The notes beneath the pieces are model-generated. The model saw only the letters and a program-made list of their open reading frames with translations. It was not told the origin of the DNA and ran no database searches. A stretch of DNA of 64,000 bases from Phoronis australis (Eukaryota; Phoronida; Phoronidae), in assembly GCA_002633005.1 (NCBI GenBank), contig NMRA01000061.1:62001-126000 (forward strand). The letters run 5' to 3'. Position numbers and translations under genes: made by a program. Below are positions 32,901 through 46,760 of the stretch, piece by piece; positions within the stretch are counted from its first letter, which is position 1, and each line of letters opens with the position of its first letter.

Positions 32901-35900
32901 CAATTATTTCAGTTCGAAATTAAACAGAGTTTACTGTACTCTAATTCCACAGGCCTGCAGTAAGTAGACTTCTAAATACTAAACCGTAGGAAATAGCAAA
33001 ACTTTTCTTCAGAGACACCTACTGCATTTACATCCGTTGTGGTTTCCTGTGATTCACCGAGTTCGGCCAACTCGGACAATCGCCTGGCTAATGTCAGGTA
33101 CCTGGCGGCCACAATAACCAAGAGCATGGCCAGGGCAATACACATGGGGCCCAGCGCTCGCGCCACGTGAGTGAGAACGGCATAATAACCTGTAACAGCA
33201 AATGCGAATATAAATAGGACTTCAATGCCATGGTTTCTACATAACCCAATTAGGAGCTAGTCTAGTTTTGTCTCACTCATGTTAAAACTGAGATGTGAAA
33301 ACAGATGAAGTCTATCGGATGATTTAAAAAAAAAGAATGCAAAAAATTTTCAAAGATGATGTTTTGATTAAATCTAACAATGAATCTCTGGAGGCCAAAT
33401 ATAATTAGGTCAGGTCAAAATAATGGACTTCAAAGTACAATAAATCATTGATTTGCAGAGATTTTTGGAATTCTCCGAATATCATGAAACAGTGTTAGGT
33501 AATTCTAATACTATTTGAACTAGGTGAAAAACAACAAGTAGAAAATTGAATCAAAATTATTTTTGGCAAAATATAATAGATACAACATCTATATCAATTT
33601 ATTCAAATATCAAAGCTTAAAAAGTTACTATGTAAAATTGTAAAAATGTTATCATTGTTAAATTTAGAACCAAACAGTCTTGCTTCACATCAAATCTTTT
33701 ATAGAACATCCCAAGCCCTAGTACTGATGGTTAATAGCAATTTGCACGAATGGCGTTTGAATGGAACATTAAATTTGTGAGGAATATTTTGTGTGATTTT
33801 GTATTCTCAATTTCCTGTTTTGACTTCTTAATAAAAAAGTTTGAATGTACAAACATAGCTCTGCAGAAGCAATAGTGGTCAATAATGAACACTATCTCAC
33901 TAAATGCTCAGACAACGGAGATCTTTTAAGAAGACACTTTGCGCGGTGTTGAACTCTTCTTAAAATCAATGGGAAAGGTGATTAATTTCAAAGGACAGTT
34001 AATCCCAAAAGAAGTGCAGCAGAGCTCATGAAGTCATCCCAGTTAAAAATACCATTTTCTAAGATTAGTTGCTAAGCAACAAGAACCTACACTGACAACT
34101 TAAATTAAATATTTCTAATTCTAGCATAGCCAACACTTATCCAAACATTTAGTTTTAGGGCCATTTATAAATAGGTTAAATGTAGCCAAGTTAACTATCA
34201 CCATATATCAGTATAGTTCGGTAGTAGCCTTTTGTTTACACAAACTTCGTTAAAAACACAACTAGACTTTTTGTTTGCAAGCTCGATATTGCTACGGCAA
34301 TATTATCTACTAATTGCTTCAAACAAATTTAACTGTAACTGAACAATTCATACTTGTATTTATTTAGCAATTCCAATTAATCGAGGTTAATAACATAAAC
34401 TTAACTTTTAACTCCATTTAAGGGAGCATATCATGTCTGTTTAATGCTTTGGTGCTCAGGACATTAATGTTAAGTTCTGGTACAGTGTGAAGAAGAATGA
34501 ACTCCATGGAGCTCTCACAGCAACTGATACAGTAAAAATTATCCAGTTTGGGACATTTAAAAATATTGTACTTCTCAAGATTGCGGCTTAAACCAAAAAA
34601 TATTGTACTCCTCAAGATTGGAGCTTAAACCAACTTTTAGAAATTCACATTAATTAGCAAGATTTTTCGTAAATATGGCAAATTTATCCATAGCCAAAGT
34701 TTTGGGGATGAAGTGGTATTATTGAACATTCCATATTCATCTTTCCTTTTCAGTACTGAGTCAAAGAAAGAAATCACACCCATCTAGTCAATGTTATGGT
34801 GCAGCAGTGAAACTTTACTTGGCAAAATCAAAGAGGGCGCTGTTGTAGGCCTATATCAGAATGCATCCAGTAAAAAGGGTGTGATTTACAAGTCTTAGCT
34901 CACAATAAAGGCATGCCTGTTGAAGTTAACAGTAGGTGCTGACAGCTGTTTCTACATACCAATCACACTCATACGCAAAGTCTCTCAAACAATTTGACTG
35001 TTTGAACAGGTGTTTTTTTAACAATGATTAGCAAAAGAATATGAATATCAAATCTTTAATCTAGGTGAACACAACATTCCTGATAAGGCTCACAGGTTGG
35101 GGACCACGATTTGAAAAAGTAAGCATTCTTAACAAAAACATCTATCAGCAAAAGCACGATTAAAGGATAAAAATGGTGTCAAGTTCAACAAGCAATACTT
35201 ATGATACCAAAAACTACAGCACGGCTCTAATTGGCGTCCATAGATTTTGTTTGTTGACCTGGTTAAAAATCCCAGGTTGCCACGAGCTCACCATGCCATA
35301 TCCGAGCACGCACTCAGAAATACTACAGGAAGTAAACAGAATAAGCTGGAATTATCCAGCAAAAACTGTGAGGGACTGATCATGTCTGTCTGCTTCAGGA
35401 GGTTAGCCTCACCACCAAAATCACTCCGACAGCGGGTATTGCTAATACACTCTTAGCCATTAGAAAGTTTGACGATTTCGTGGCACCTCGTATTTCGTTA
35501 ACATATTTGTATAAGAACTGTGAGCGCCATCAACACTCGATACCATGAACACTGACCAAAGTGGTTTTATCATGGAGCACAGAATTTACCTTACTTGCAA
35601 TGATTTCACAGCAGTAAAACTTTAGACTGAAACTGGTGATTTTGAGAACAGTTGGGTTTCTGAAATTGGACTCCTTACGAAAAAATAGGTAAGGATCATT
35701 TTTATCCAAAGTAATACGACACAAATTATCGAAAAGGATGTAATTGCTTTCTGTTCGTTGAAAGCTGTTTTCAGTCGGAGCTTGTTAACCTATACATGTA
35801 TTCATACAGTAAAAACATGTTTCCTTGCATCAAACATGTTTCAAGTGAATAAAGATGACAATTTCTCACCAAGAGGAAACTGAATTACATATATTCAACA

Positions 35901-38352
35901 CTCCATTTGCCTATGAAAATTAACCCAAATCAACGAATCAAAGACTTTTTGCAGTTGACTACCAAAATAAAAAGTGCTTCATCCCCCATTATGTAAGGCA
36001 ATGTGGAAAATTAGTCAACATAATCACGGGTGAGAAACAACATGACCGCCGGTCCTCTAAATTGGACTGACTCATCCAAAACAGGACGTCTGGGGATCAA
36101 ATGGGACTGCTGCACCAGAAAATGAGACTGACACACCTAAAACATGACCGCCCCACCACAAAACAGGACCGCCGGCGACTGAACATGACCGCCGGACAAA
36201 ATGTAGTTATCAAGGCCTTTGTATGATACTGCGGGTTATGACGTAACCGGTCAGCTAGCTGTGGGACTCGCCAAAATAAAACTTGGTAGCACTGCGTTAT
36301 TGAGCTCTGTTACATCCCCGAAATTTCCCACAGCCCGGGTATAGTTCTGCTCGTCACCTGGTCACGTGAAACTTATATCAACAAGTAGAGCTAGCGAGCA
36401 GAGCAGGCGCATGCAAAATCTAGGAGTCAATCAACACTCACCTTGCAGGTTGCAGCCGCTTGAGTGAAAAACAATCTAATGAACGTCATTTGTTTGCCTA
36501 TTGTAACAAAAGTTTGTCGCGCTTGTGACATGAGCACGTGCCATTTCCTAAAATTTTGCGACATCTTTCGGAAGTTGATGACTCAACTTCACAGCAGCAT
36601 CAATTTTTTCTGAAATTCGGTTTGCTGGTATTAAAATACTAAAAACTTATGACGAAATGAAACCAGTTCTGATAATTTGTTGTGCCATGTACGCAACCTC
36701 GTACAAGAGAAGAAGAGCTGACTGAAAAATATGTGAAAAAAGGAACTGGTCAATGTTAGCCGACCTAAAAGAATGCATCTCAAGCAGAATAACGACAGAT
36801 CGACAAATTTTCCCGGCGAGCGCCGATAAATAATTTAGTTTACTCTAGGAAGAGTGTCGTTAATAACACTAATTCAGTGAAGATTTTATATGTGCAGTGT
36901 TTTACCCACATCGCGCCAAGCTGTATATTTAGTATACTGCTTTGCCGCACAAAGGCTAGTTATGATGCTTCACCCGAGAACCAGAACGCCCGTTTTAAGT
37001 TTTTTTCTTGACTGAAATGTCACATTGGAGAAAACGATTTTCATTTTGTCCTAAAACTTACGCAGTGGATAAAGTTAAAATTATTTAGCTCAAAAGCGTG
37101 CAACGTGGTTGGTTTGTGGTTAAAACTCAAAAGCGCCGCGTGTTACAAAGTGAAGTGTCCTGTAGAGCACAAAAGATTTCGTTGGAGTAATCGGCACAAG
37201 ACCTGCATATGCATACGTATATAGCTCCATTGTATGATCTGTGTAGGACTACCGGTAATAAATCTTAGCTTGTTTGCCGTTGCGGATTCAATCCCCGGCG
37301 GTCATGTTCAGTCACCGGCGGTCCTGTTTTCTGGTAGGGCGGTCATGTTTTTAGGTGCGTCAGTCCCACTTTCTGGTGCGACGGTCGCATTTGATCCCCG
37401 GAGGTCCTGTTTTGGGCGAGTCGGTCCGATTTAAGAGGACCGGCGGTCACGTTGTTTATCATGCGTGATAATGTCACTAGTCATTGCCTACTTGTACAGA
37501 TGTCAAGTTCGTTAGAGAAGAGAGCCAGCACAATAGATAGATAGTCATTAACATGGTGATAACTAAGTCACGGCATCAAATTAAGCATTAAGTTCTGTGA
37601 AATCCCAAAAATGATATTCCAATGCAATCTCAAGTAAAAACCTTTCTAAAATGATTGGAATTTTGGCAGAATAAATTAAGCACACTAGAATACAATGACT
37701 TCTCAAAGATATTCACTAACTTCCCCTGTATTTACTTTTGTTATCACCACCTTTTGCAAAATTCTGCGACCTTTCGACTTTTTGAAGAAAATGTCACTTT
37801 AGAGCCCTTAAAACAAAAAGAAAAATCTAAACCCTTGACACCTATTAAAGAACGTAGTTCCACTGGGTTTAGAATGTCTTTGAAGCGTGACAGAAAATGT
37901 ATACTTCCAACAAGTCAATGAAACTCCAGCCAGTCAATAGTAGCAACTGGCAACCTGTCAACACAGCGATAGCCCACCTTCCTCTGTGAGAAAGTAGCAA
38001 AATCTCTGCCCAGTCACCACCGATACATACCCCGAAACCCCTACCCTTCACCTGCATGATTTTTAAAAATTATTGGGAGGGGAATAGGGTGATACTTGGC
38101 CCAAAATTGAAGGATCAAGTGCCCTGCATGTAGAACAGCACCACACTCACCCAGGCCAGTTAGAATGGCTCCAAAGACAAAAAGGATAGCCGATGACCCA
38201 ATGAACACAATTCCACGATGAAACAGTTGACGAGCAGATCCACTGTAGGCATCTGGTGCTAGCGACCGACAAATCCGAGTAGTCCGTCCTCTTGCCGCAG
38301 AGTTCATGCCACCTACATAGGAGGGCCGACTCGTGATTATCGCAAAGCTCAT
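29987..38352 (-). CDS. Two-helix membrane protein with two PPxY motifs (216 aa, 4 exons)
   Basis: Minus-strand exons 38352-38151, 33189-33032 (or to 33023), 31650-31553 and 30179-29987 (stop TGA) join in phases 1, 0 and 2, giving 216 residues. An Arg-rich N-terminus precedes helix 1 at about 48-73 (IVFIGSSAILFVFGAILTGL) and helix 2 at about 79-96 (ALGPMCIALAMLLVIVAA), separated by a very short loop, so both termini face the same side. The tail has PPTY (162-165) and PPPY (195-198), the docking motifs for WW domains of NEDD4-type ubiquitin ligases. The layout (hydrophobic hairpin with a conserved GP, then Pro/Tyr tail) recalls TMEM171/TMEM200-type proteins, but I do not recognise an orthologue. 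The long first intron (4.9 kb) contains the 36018-37477 mobile element. Exon 2 has two possible phase-0 donors (GTAAAT and GTAGGT), 9 nt apart. Confidence 0.8.
32430..32830 (+). repeat. Degenerate tandem repeats in intron 2 of the membrane-protein gene
   Basis: Three diverged units share CAA(G/A)TTTCATTGAAATC-type and ATCAAAATCTGACCA-type blocks, followed by CC(A/T)GGAAATGCTCTTGCCCA-like text. They look like old repeat fragments with no ORF. Confidence 0.45.
34556..34633 (+). repeat. Short tandem duplication, about 37-40 bp x 2
   Basis: AATATTGTACT(T/C)CTCAAGATTG followed by GCTTAAACC occurs twice in a row in intron 1 of the membrane-protein gene. Confidence 0.85.
36018..37477. mobile_element. 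1.46-kb element with about 180-bp terminal inverted repeats
   Basis: Left arm 36018-36205 and right arm about 37285-37477 are inverted copies. Each arm is built from reiterated short modules (ACATGACCGCC, ACAGGACCGCC, GGGACTG, GGGGATCAAATG). TAGTCA flanks both sides (36012-36017 and 37478-37483), a probable 6-bp target-site duplication. The core (36206-37284) has no transposase-like ORF, so it is non-autonomous. Confidence 0.75.
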
Positions 38353-41300
38353 GGCTGTTTACATTTCACAATCCAAACTTTGACGAAAGTCATTCACTGA
38401 TGAATATTAAAACGCTTTCACATTGTTGTGCAACCTGTAAAAAAATAAAGCATACATCATTCTACTAAATCAGTTTAAAATTCCACACAGAAAAATTGAA
38501 CCCGATTCCTATGCGAATATTTCTTAGAAAAAAGTCAGACACAATACACTTTTAACATTCGCAGACTTATATGGCCTTTCATACTAACGTCGATGTTTTG
38601 GGAATTGCGATCAGTATGGACCTTTAAATTCGGTCCTGGATCAAAGTTAACAGCAACAGTTTGCAGTAAACAGGTGGATTTAATAGTGCAGCATCAACGC
38701 TGCGATGCGGCATGACCAGTCAACTTTGGTCCCATTGAAGTTATTGTCAGGTGACAATGTCATCGTAAACAACTAAAGGGCAGTGTCATAGCCAATAGCT
38801 GCTCATAGTTTGCTCAAATCACCAATCGAATTAGAAATGTTATATGTCAATTAGCACATATATGTGTTCTTAAATTGTCACAATGGAAAAATATGTTAGC
38901 GTGCAAGGGATGCATCAGCACTACCTTGTAATTACTTCGATGACTACAGCATCACCTAACCTTTACTTCGACGTCCATTAACTACCAAAGCCGGTATGAA
39001 CGGTTCATTTAACTTCGCAGTTTACGTGGACCCTCTTCTCAGATTGGAGTTAAGTCAGTAGGAAAGGGCCTTATGACTAGTTCCAAAAACATCCATTTTA
39101 CATTAAGTAACAAAAATAACCAAATAAACCTGTACTGTACTTTATTCCTAAAATTTGTACAGAACACTATAAGTGAGATAAAGGAGCATTTTGCTGCCAA
39201 TGTTAAATTCTTAACTAAAGTGTTTTGTGGTTTAGAAACATTACTATGCTCCTCCCAACTTGAATTGAGCTGGAAAATCAAAACCACAGACAATGCAAAT
39301 AGGTGCCAATTTCGAAGTCGTATTTTAGGGTTGGTCATATCCCAACAAACTCAGAAATGTTTTCTTGAGTAGATAATGGCTTTTGAGGATTCTTTTTTCA
39401 TAATGGAAATAGAAATCCTATCAAAGTACGGAATACTATGAGACTAATTTTAAGAAAGTAAAATGCCAAATTCGATGTTCATGTTTACCCAATTAAACCG
39501 AACACAATGCAGCTTAAAACATCTGGAGGGTGAAGCCAGGCATTTTTTTGTCCAGACTAACACTTAAAGAAATCGTGTAAAAATGGCAAAAGAATGTAAA
39601 AGTGTATTTAAACTTGACAAGCTTAAGTCAGAAAGAGTGTTTATCATCAGTCTACTAAGTCCCTCAATAAACATCCTTGTGTTTACAGTTAGGTAAACTG
39701 AAGAAGGAAAGGTAGATGCTGTTCAAATGCAAATGAACTCAGTTGACAGGTCACACCTGAGACAAAATGAGCCATAGAGATTTTACCTCACGAGGCAGTG
39801 AAGCAAATGTCTATCTAGTTGTACTTCCTTTACCTGGTGAGCTGTTAATACTAATAGCATGCAGGCATGATGAGCTAAGTGTTAGGGGGATTATCTTACA
39901 TAGCCAACAAAAATTAATTACTGTATCACCTAACAACAATAACTATCTCTGGTTGGCTCATTGAAATCCTGTGTACTACATTTCATTACCACAAAAAGTA
40001 GTAAACAGGTTAAGGTAGTGAGTATTTTACCTTGTTGCATATGCATAAGGAGGTTGCAAGGCAAATTTCACTTGAGCTCAGAGGTTATAGGTCTAGACTT
40101 GATGCAGACAGGTCAGCTCACAGCTCTCTATCTGTGGTGACCCTTACTTACAATATGAGCATTGTTTGAGAATTACATAGTAGTGAATGATTGGGTTACA
40201 GTCATATCTTGCTGTGCTTCATCAATTGCAACACAATAGTCATGATTTACACACAAGGGACAATAAACTACCTTACCCTTGGAGATGGGCTACCTGGGAT
40301 TGGGGTGGTTATTTGAAATGGGTTTGCCACAGAATCAGAATTAAACTATAGGCATCACGATTTTGTTGGCCAATTCAATAAAAAATACATAAAAACCTGA
40401 AACATGACTGTTCATGAGTAAAATACAACTGTTACACAAAACAATGTACAGAGATTTATTAAAGCTCAGTACAGTAGGACTTTACAAACAGCTAACCACA
40501 GCTTACAGTGATAAAAAGCTATTACAAGCAATATACCCCAGATGACAAAGATCTCATAAATAAAATAAAGCTCACTGACAGCCCTAACACAATAGGCCTA
40601 ATGAAAGTGACAGGATCTAAAGTTTCTCACATACAAGACTAATGGAAAATAACCAGTCAACTTAGCAGTAAGCAATACACTCACTTACTAAAGGAGGAAA
40701 CATTTGGCAAACTGAGACTGCCTGTACAGTATGACTGGCAAACTGAGAATGGTGTACAGTATGCTATCAAACAGCTCCAAGGTGGATCTCTAGTGATGAC
40801 TGATGTAATGCATGCTGTGAGTCATTAGACACAGTGGGATGATAAAAACAATGACCTATAATACCATGAGATCAGTTTTATAAGTTTGGGTTCAATAGCC
40901 TAAAACTGATTCACCTTTCTATAATAGTAGACAAAGTGTCACACCTTGCCTGTCACAGGAAGATAAATACTGGACACTTCAATCTCATAATATTTCAGAG
41001 GCAAAGTTTTCACCTCATCAAATACAACATTTCATCTGGTCATACTGGTTTCATAAATCAAATTTAACAAAAAGTTCTTAAAACCAATATAATACAACTT
41101 TTAAAAGTGAACTTATAACATGATCAAGTCTGTACTTCTCATAATTACTGAAATGTCATTATACAGGAACTTGTAAATTCGGGTATGCTGGTCCTGAACT
41201 GACAAGATTTCACCAAATTTTCATACAACAAAGTCCGGTGAGGGAGACTCAAGTATGTTTCGACTGAAGAATCAAGGATAAATGCCCAAATTATCTTGAT

Positions 41301-42326
41301 ACTTCTATCAATGAAGCTAATAATTCCAGCCAATCAGGTCACGAGAACATGTAAACACAACAACAGTCAGCCATCATTGTCTAACAGAAACCATTTGTTC
41401 CATAAAATAGCACAGCAGAGCATTTAAATTCTTGTTGCCGAATATGCAAGACCACCACCACACCTACACTGTCTACTCCTAGCGACCAGACAATCCTTTT
41501 GAATGAATCTTGGTGTGTTTCTGGTCTGTTTTTTGAAAATTGAGTATCATGGTGCGATTTTTAGTGGCTCACTTTTTCAAAACAGAAAATCAACATGAGA
41601 CTAGCAAACATGATGCCGGATTTTTTATTGGACTCTTGACAGGTTTTGGTAGGGAGGGCTTTATCAGCCAATCATAACTTTGGCATTGTTCTCTGACATA
41701 ATGACAAATGTCTCAGTTATTAGGTCATAGGTTTGTAAGCCAATCATAACTTTGGCATTGTTTTCTGACATAATGATCCAAACTACATGTTAAGCAAAGC
41801 ATGAAAGTCAGAGATTGAACATGGTTTTTGACATATTTGTATATTTTTGTTTAAAAATTTGTAAACAGAAACTAGCATGTGTGCTATTCTCTTATTATTT
41901 GTGTCTTGATATGACTTTAAATGAAGTTTATGACTACAGACTACTACTAGTACTATGCGCTTGTGGTACTTTGTAACGGTAACTACGAAAGGTGTGGCCT
42001 ATCCATCCTCTTCAGATTATTTTGTGCTATGTGTTAACAGGTAAATCTAATTGCGAATGTATGCATTCTTCATTTGATGTTAATTGTAAAATTTTAATTT
42101 ATATCTAACATTGATTATGAGGTAAAAATTGCAGATGCTGTTCTCAAAATTGAGAACCATCATGACAGTAACATAGCATAGATTTTTGTGAATCGGTAGA
42201 GGTATCGTTTATCGACGTCGGACCGTTATTTGAAGAGATATGGGGGATTGAAGAGGGATACCTCAACTCAAATTTAACCAGACTATGATATCAGTAGCCT
42301 CTGGGCAGTAAACCAACACAGCTAGA
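38353..42326. other. Gene-free stretch upstream of the membrane-protein gene
   Basis: AT-rich; only short ORFs without domains. It presumably holds the 5' UTR and promoter of the minus-strand membrane-protein gene near 38353-38450. It contains a small tandem duplication (41667-41776) in which GCCAATCATAACTTTGGCAT occurs twice, 72 bp apart. Confidence 0.5.
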
Positions 42327-43826
42327 TACGGTAAAGTCGCGTGATTTTCGGACGGCCCGCCATTTTCGACCAAGAATAAATATTTACGAAATGAGTTTTT
42401 CATAGTCCACGAAATTCGTACAAGGTCCAAAAACTGTTTTTCAAAGATCCTCGAATTTCGGACATTGTCATAAACATCAGAATTTTGTCCCGCGACTTTC
42501 GGACAAGGAAAATTTTAGATACGGTAATTTGGGATCGACGCAACTCCCGTGTCACTAAAGCGTTCAACGGATGATTACTACTGTATAAGGCTCGAGTCCG
42601 AGAATCGGTATAACGGGTTTGTAATTTTTACCTTGTCTTGACGATGTCACGACCGTTACTCGATTGTCTTGCGTTTAGCTTGTGTTTGGCGCTTTAGCTA
42701 TGAAAAGAATCACCGAGTTCCGCCTAACGAAAATTTCTGATGAAAATACAAATAGGAAATACACCGAAGGCTGCAACTTTTCGTTGTAGCGTAACATGTG
42801 CTCTGGTTTAAATAGGCCGTGCTGTTCGACTCCCGACTGTGACATTGAACATGCACGCCTGACATCAACTTGCGTGTTTACGAAACGTTTTTATTTTAAA
42901 ACGTCCTGGCCTTTGCAAATGCCCAACTATCGCCGGACAATAAGTTTTGCTGCCACTTACCTGCATCCCGGCGAATGATTGAAATCTTGGTGCAGCCGTT
43001 CTGGGCTTGCTTAATAATTTTGAATGGGACAGTTAGCAAGGAATGAGCCACCACTGACTAACATTCAGACGTGCTTCTGACAACGCAATTTTTGGGTTGA
43101 AACGAAAATTTTTCATTAAAAATCTGTTTGCAGTTCAAACGTCTTTCGTTTTTCAGTGTCTTCTTGGTAGTGCTCATTCGTGTAATGTGTTAAGCGGTGT
43201 AAGGCCCAGCACTCAGAACGGCGCGCTGGCGCAGTGCCGCACACGCATTTGCTACAGGGGCACTGCATCCCTGCCTTAGTGTTGTGTAAGTGCCTGTACT
43301 ATAACACATATCAAAAACTAATATACAACCACGTAACCACGCTTCACTACCCTTACAAATTCTCTATCTTTGATAATCATCACAGATGCAAGAATCTCGC
43401 TAAAGAAGCTAGTGTGATCGTGTGCTTCGCTTGCAATACTTGACCATACGTCTCGAAGTCTTCAGACTAGCGTGCTCGGTGAGATTCTCACCCTTGCGGC
43501 CCTGGACAAAGACTAGGGTAGAGTTCAGTAGCTGTCTTGGGAATAGAAAAATCTAGCCAAAATCACGTTTTCAACTGAAAATACACAACATGTCACGTAA
43601 TTTCATGAATTCTTGCTTTTTAGTGAAGTCCTAGCGTTACGAGCTTTACCCCTATGTAGACCTAAAAATATTGAATATGCGGCGACCTAATTTTGATTGA
43701 TCATCCACTGGTCTGTGTACTTGTGGTCTTGTTAATTCGCGCCTTGTACCGTCTGAGGTACAACACCCTGGACTCCATGGTGTCCCGAGATTAAGATGAA
43801 TCCCGACAACTGAGGACACCGGGACA

Positions 43827-43966
43827 TGGGCGGCGCACCATAGGGGACTGGGGGGCTATAACCTCCCACTTTTTTCAGTGCTACGCCACGCGTGGTCAAT
43901 AGGCGATGCACCACAGAGGTCTGAGGGGGCTTTAGCCCTCCAATTTTTTCAGTGCTGCGCCGCCCA
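43827..43966. mobile_element. MITE family 2, copy 2 (about 140 bp)
   Basis: Terminal repeats TGGGCGGCGCA / TGCGCCGCCCA form a perfect 11-bp inverted pair. It has the same two internal modules (GGCTATAACC and GGCTTTAGCC, each followed by TTTTTTCAGTGCT) as the copy at 20965. Confidence 0.8.
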
Positions 43967-44436
43967 AGCGGTACCCTGTGGCACTCGATCTCTGTCTGCG
44001 GCGACCATAAGAAAATCCTCCAATCATTTCGAAAAATGACAAGTCAGTTGAATCAGATTTGATAGTCGTTGCTTCTTGCGGTCCTAGGGGTAGGCTAACA
44101 AGAATACAGGACCTGCAGTCCGATGCAACGAACCTGAGACCTTATAGGTGTTTCCGACCTGGAGTTCCATATCTACTTTCCACAGGACCTTGTCTTCTTG
44201 TCCATTTCACCGTCTTCAGTTGATAGTTTTGAGACAAAAAAGAAACGTGATCTTAAACTACAGACCATGCTTTTTGTATTACTTAAGATAGTTTTAGAGG
44301 CATTTCAGCTGTAAGTGTGTTTAATTGTGTTTGATTCGAAAGAGATGGCTGTTACATTGCTAATTATTATTGTTCTATTTTTACCCGAGGTGATGCCTTA
44401 CCTGCAGCAAGGGTAAATAATTTTGGGAAGTATTAC

Positions 44437-44562
44437 CACCGATTTCCGTATATAAGTTCGGGAAACCAAACGTCTTATGTAAAAATACTTTTTAGGGAAA
44501 AATTTAAGATACGCAAATTGGCCATATATTCTGCTGGACTTATATACGGAAATCTACGGTGA
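44437..44562. mobile_element. Small MITE-like foldback (about 126 bp)
   Basis: The ends carry ACCGATTTCCGTATATAAGT and its inverted counterpart ACTTATATACGGAAATCTAC, then GGT. About 75 bp between, no ORF. Confidence 0.65.
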
Positions 44563-46039
44563 ATCTTCTTAAACCTGTAAACCATGAAAATTTCATTGAG
44601 ACAGTTTTGTTCTACTAACATGTTCAACTAACATTCCGTTCATGCAAGTCGGTCAGTACGTTTGCGTTTAAGTCGTTATTGCAACAGGTAAGTGTTGTTT
44701 TGATTTTTGTTTGGTGTTTCCATATTTTATTTTGTTATGTATTCCTCTCCTCAGATAGTCACTGTTATTTTTCAAAAACATTTCAGTCTGTACTTATAAT
44801 GAGACTTCAGTAAACTCGCGACTGTTCATACATGTACTTTAAATGTTAGCTGAAGTGTGTAGTGTCCATCAGCAGAGACCTGTAGGAAGAATTATTTTCC
44901 ATAACTGTAGCAAATATATGACGCAATGAAATAAAAACCGTCGACATAGATGGATTGTAATTGGTTAAGTATGTATTAAGAAAGAAAATTAAGTATATTA
45001 ATAGTAGATCGGTTCTTGAATTGCCTGGTTTACGTCCTTCATGAGTTCACGCTGTCCCAAATTGAATGCTTTCGTTTTTCTTTTCAGGTCGTCACTAGTC
45101 GATTCTTCTAACAGTCGTGATCTGGCCAGTAGCCTATCGTATCAACGTGCCCAACAACGGTCTTGGCAGGGGGGTGCACCTAGCAGACTCCCATAGAATT
45201 AGTGGTTCAAAATCGACATTGGTGTGCACGGGGGGGGGGGGTGGCGGCGTAAATTAGTAGTGACTGACGGAGACTGAGCTGCGCGAAATTGGTGACGACC
45301 GTGGACGGCGCTAAACTGGTGACGACCAGAAGAAACGGCCCTGTTATCTTCAACGCAGATTACCAGAAAATGTCAACGATTATCAGTTTCATTTCATCCA
45401 CAAAAAGATTTCACAAGTCAGAGTTTTCACTGTGGTTAAAAACGTAAGCGAACCCAGATGTGTTAGGTCACCTCAGTTGCATGAAGACGCGCCAGTGTAT
45501 CACTGAGTTAACATCGGGCGTTTCAAAGGCTGTGGATGAGAAAGGTTTTAATTGTAAAAAAAACGGTTGGGTGAATTTGATGTTGGTAGCATTTGAAATT
45601 GCATTTGCTTTCTAGACAACGCCCTTATATATACAATATGTTAGTTAATCGTGTCTTCAGCCGCGCAGCACTGTACTAGTCGACGCATTCCCATCGTTTG
45701 CCGCAGTAGGCCTAAACATGTAGAACGACAGCGCTTCTTCAACAATTCAGACGACTACCAGGACGACAAATGGGGATCACAAGTCGATGAGAAACTACTC
45801 GTTTTATTATCATGATTGTCTTTGTTATCTATTTTGGGTAATTGTTCAATCGAAGTTTTCATGTTGAAACTGAGCTTTCAGTTAATATGGAAATAAATGT
45901 GTCAGAGTTAACTTGCGTTTCGGTTTGTAACCAGCAGACAATGCATGGATACGTTTAACAAACATAAATATATGCTATGTTCTTGTCATTGTTCGTCACT
46001 TTCTTCATTGAACTCGTTCCCACATCCATTACTGTTACG

Positions 46040-46510
46040 TTTAATGCAAAATTCGTTAAAATTGAGAAAGCGCATGTTTTGATGGTCGGGAACCCTCTTT
46101 GTGCGCCGAATACGCAATTCCAGCATTTTATTGGGAAACCATGCGTTCACAGCGCAAACTCGACATTTTTGTTATTGAGAAAACGCATTTTTACAAAAGA
46201 GAATCGGTTGTCTAACGTTTCATGTGCGTCAACAACGCAAACCAGACCCACTCATTGAAAAGCCCATATTTGTCACCAGGAAGACTCTTCGCAACGCAGC
46301 CCGATATTTCAAGTGGGATAGCGCAGTTTTGAAAAGATTCCGTCACTTGCGGAGAACGGTTTTTGAGCATCGGCAATGCAAGCCGAATATTTCATATTGA
46401 GAAAGCACATCTTTGAAAAGAAGAACCAACACTTGTTGGGAACGGTCTTTGTGCGTCGACGGCGCACATTTCTTATTGGGAAAGCCAGATTTTCAAAAAT
46501 TAATCGCTCA
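46040..46510 (+). repeat. Degenerate tandem repeat (satellite-like), about 80-90 bp unit
   Basis: About five diverged units, each with TATTGAGAAA(G/A)CGCAT or a variant, then GAAAAGA, then GGGAACGGTCTTTGTGCGTC, then (G/A)CGCA. The overlapping ORFs here on both strands follow from the repeat and are not gene-like. Confidence 0.65.
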
Positions 46511-46760
46511 GACCATTTGAGTCTCATTTACCTGCAATTATACTGCTATCAAATGACCGAGCCAGCATTGTTGATGCTACGACCGCTCATCGAAATAATG
46601 TACACCCACGAAATTCGGACACTAGCGGAAACCCAAATTTGGAGGTTCGCCAAATTCGGACACCACAAAATGATATTTCGCGAGATTCGTCCAAGAATGA
46701 ATTTTTTCTATTGGAATTAATTTTCAGTGTCCGAAAATCACGCGACTTTACCGTATGTAG

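Larger units (their letters stand above)
42327..46755. mobile_element. Pair of 27-bp perfect inverted termini, 4.4 kb apart
   Basis: TACGGTAAAGTCGCGTGATT followed by TTCGGAC at 42327-42353 recurs exactly, inverted, at 46729-46755. Both ends begin with TA, as expected for Tc1/mariner/pogo-type insertions. Both subterminal regions repeat AAATTCGGAC-like motifs. No transposase is seen in between. Either one large degenerate element with nested insertions, or two solo elements in opposite orientation. Confidence 0.5.

Noticed and set aside
46376-46720. Plus-strand ORF of 114 codons
   Set aside because: Runs across degenerate satellite and MITE sequence, with an open antisense frame as well; a product of repeats.
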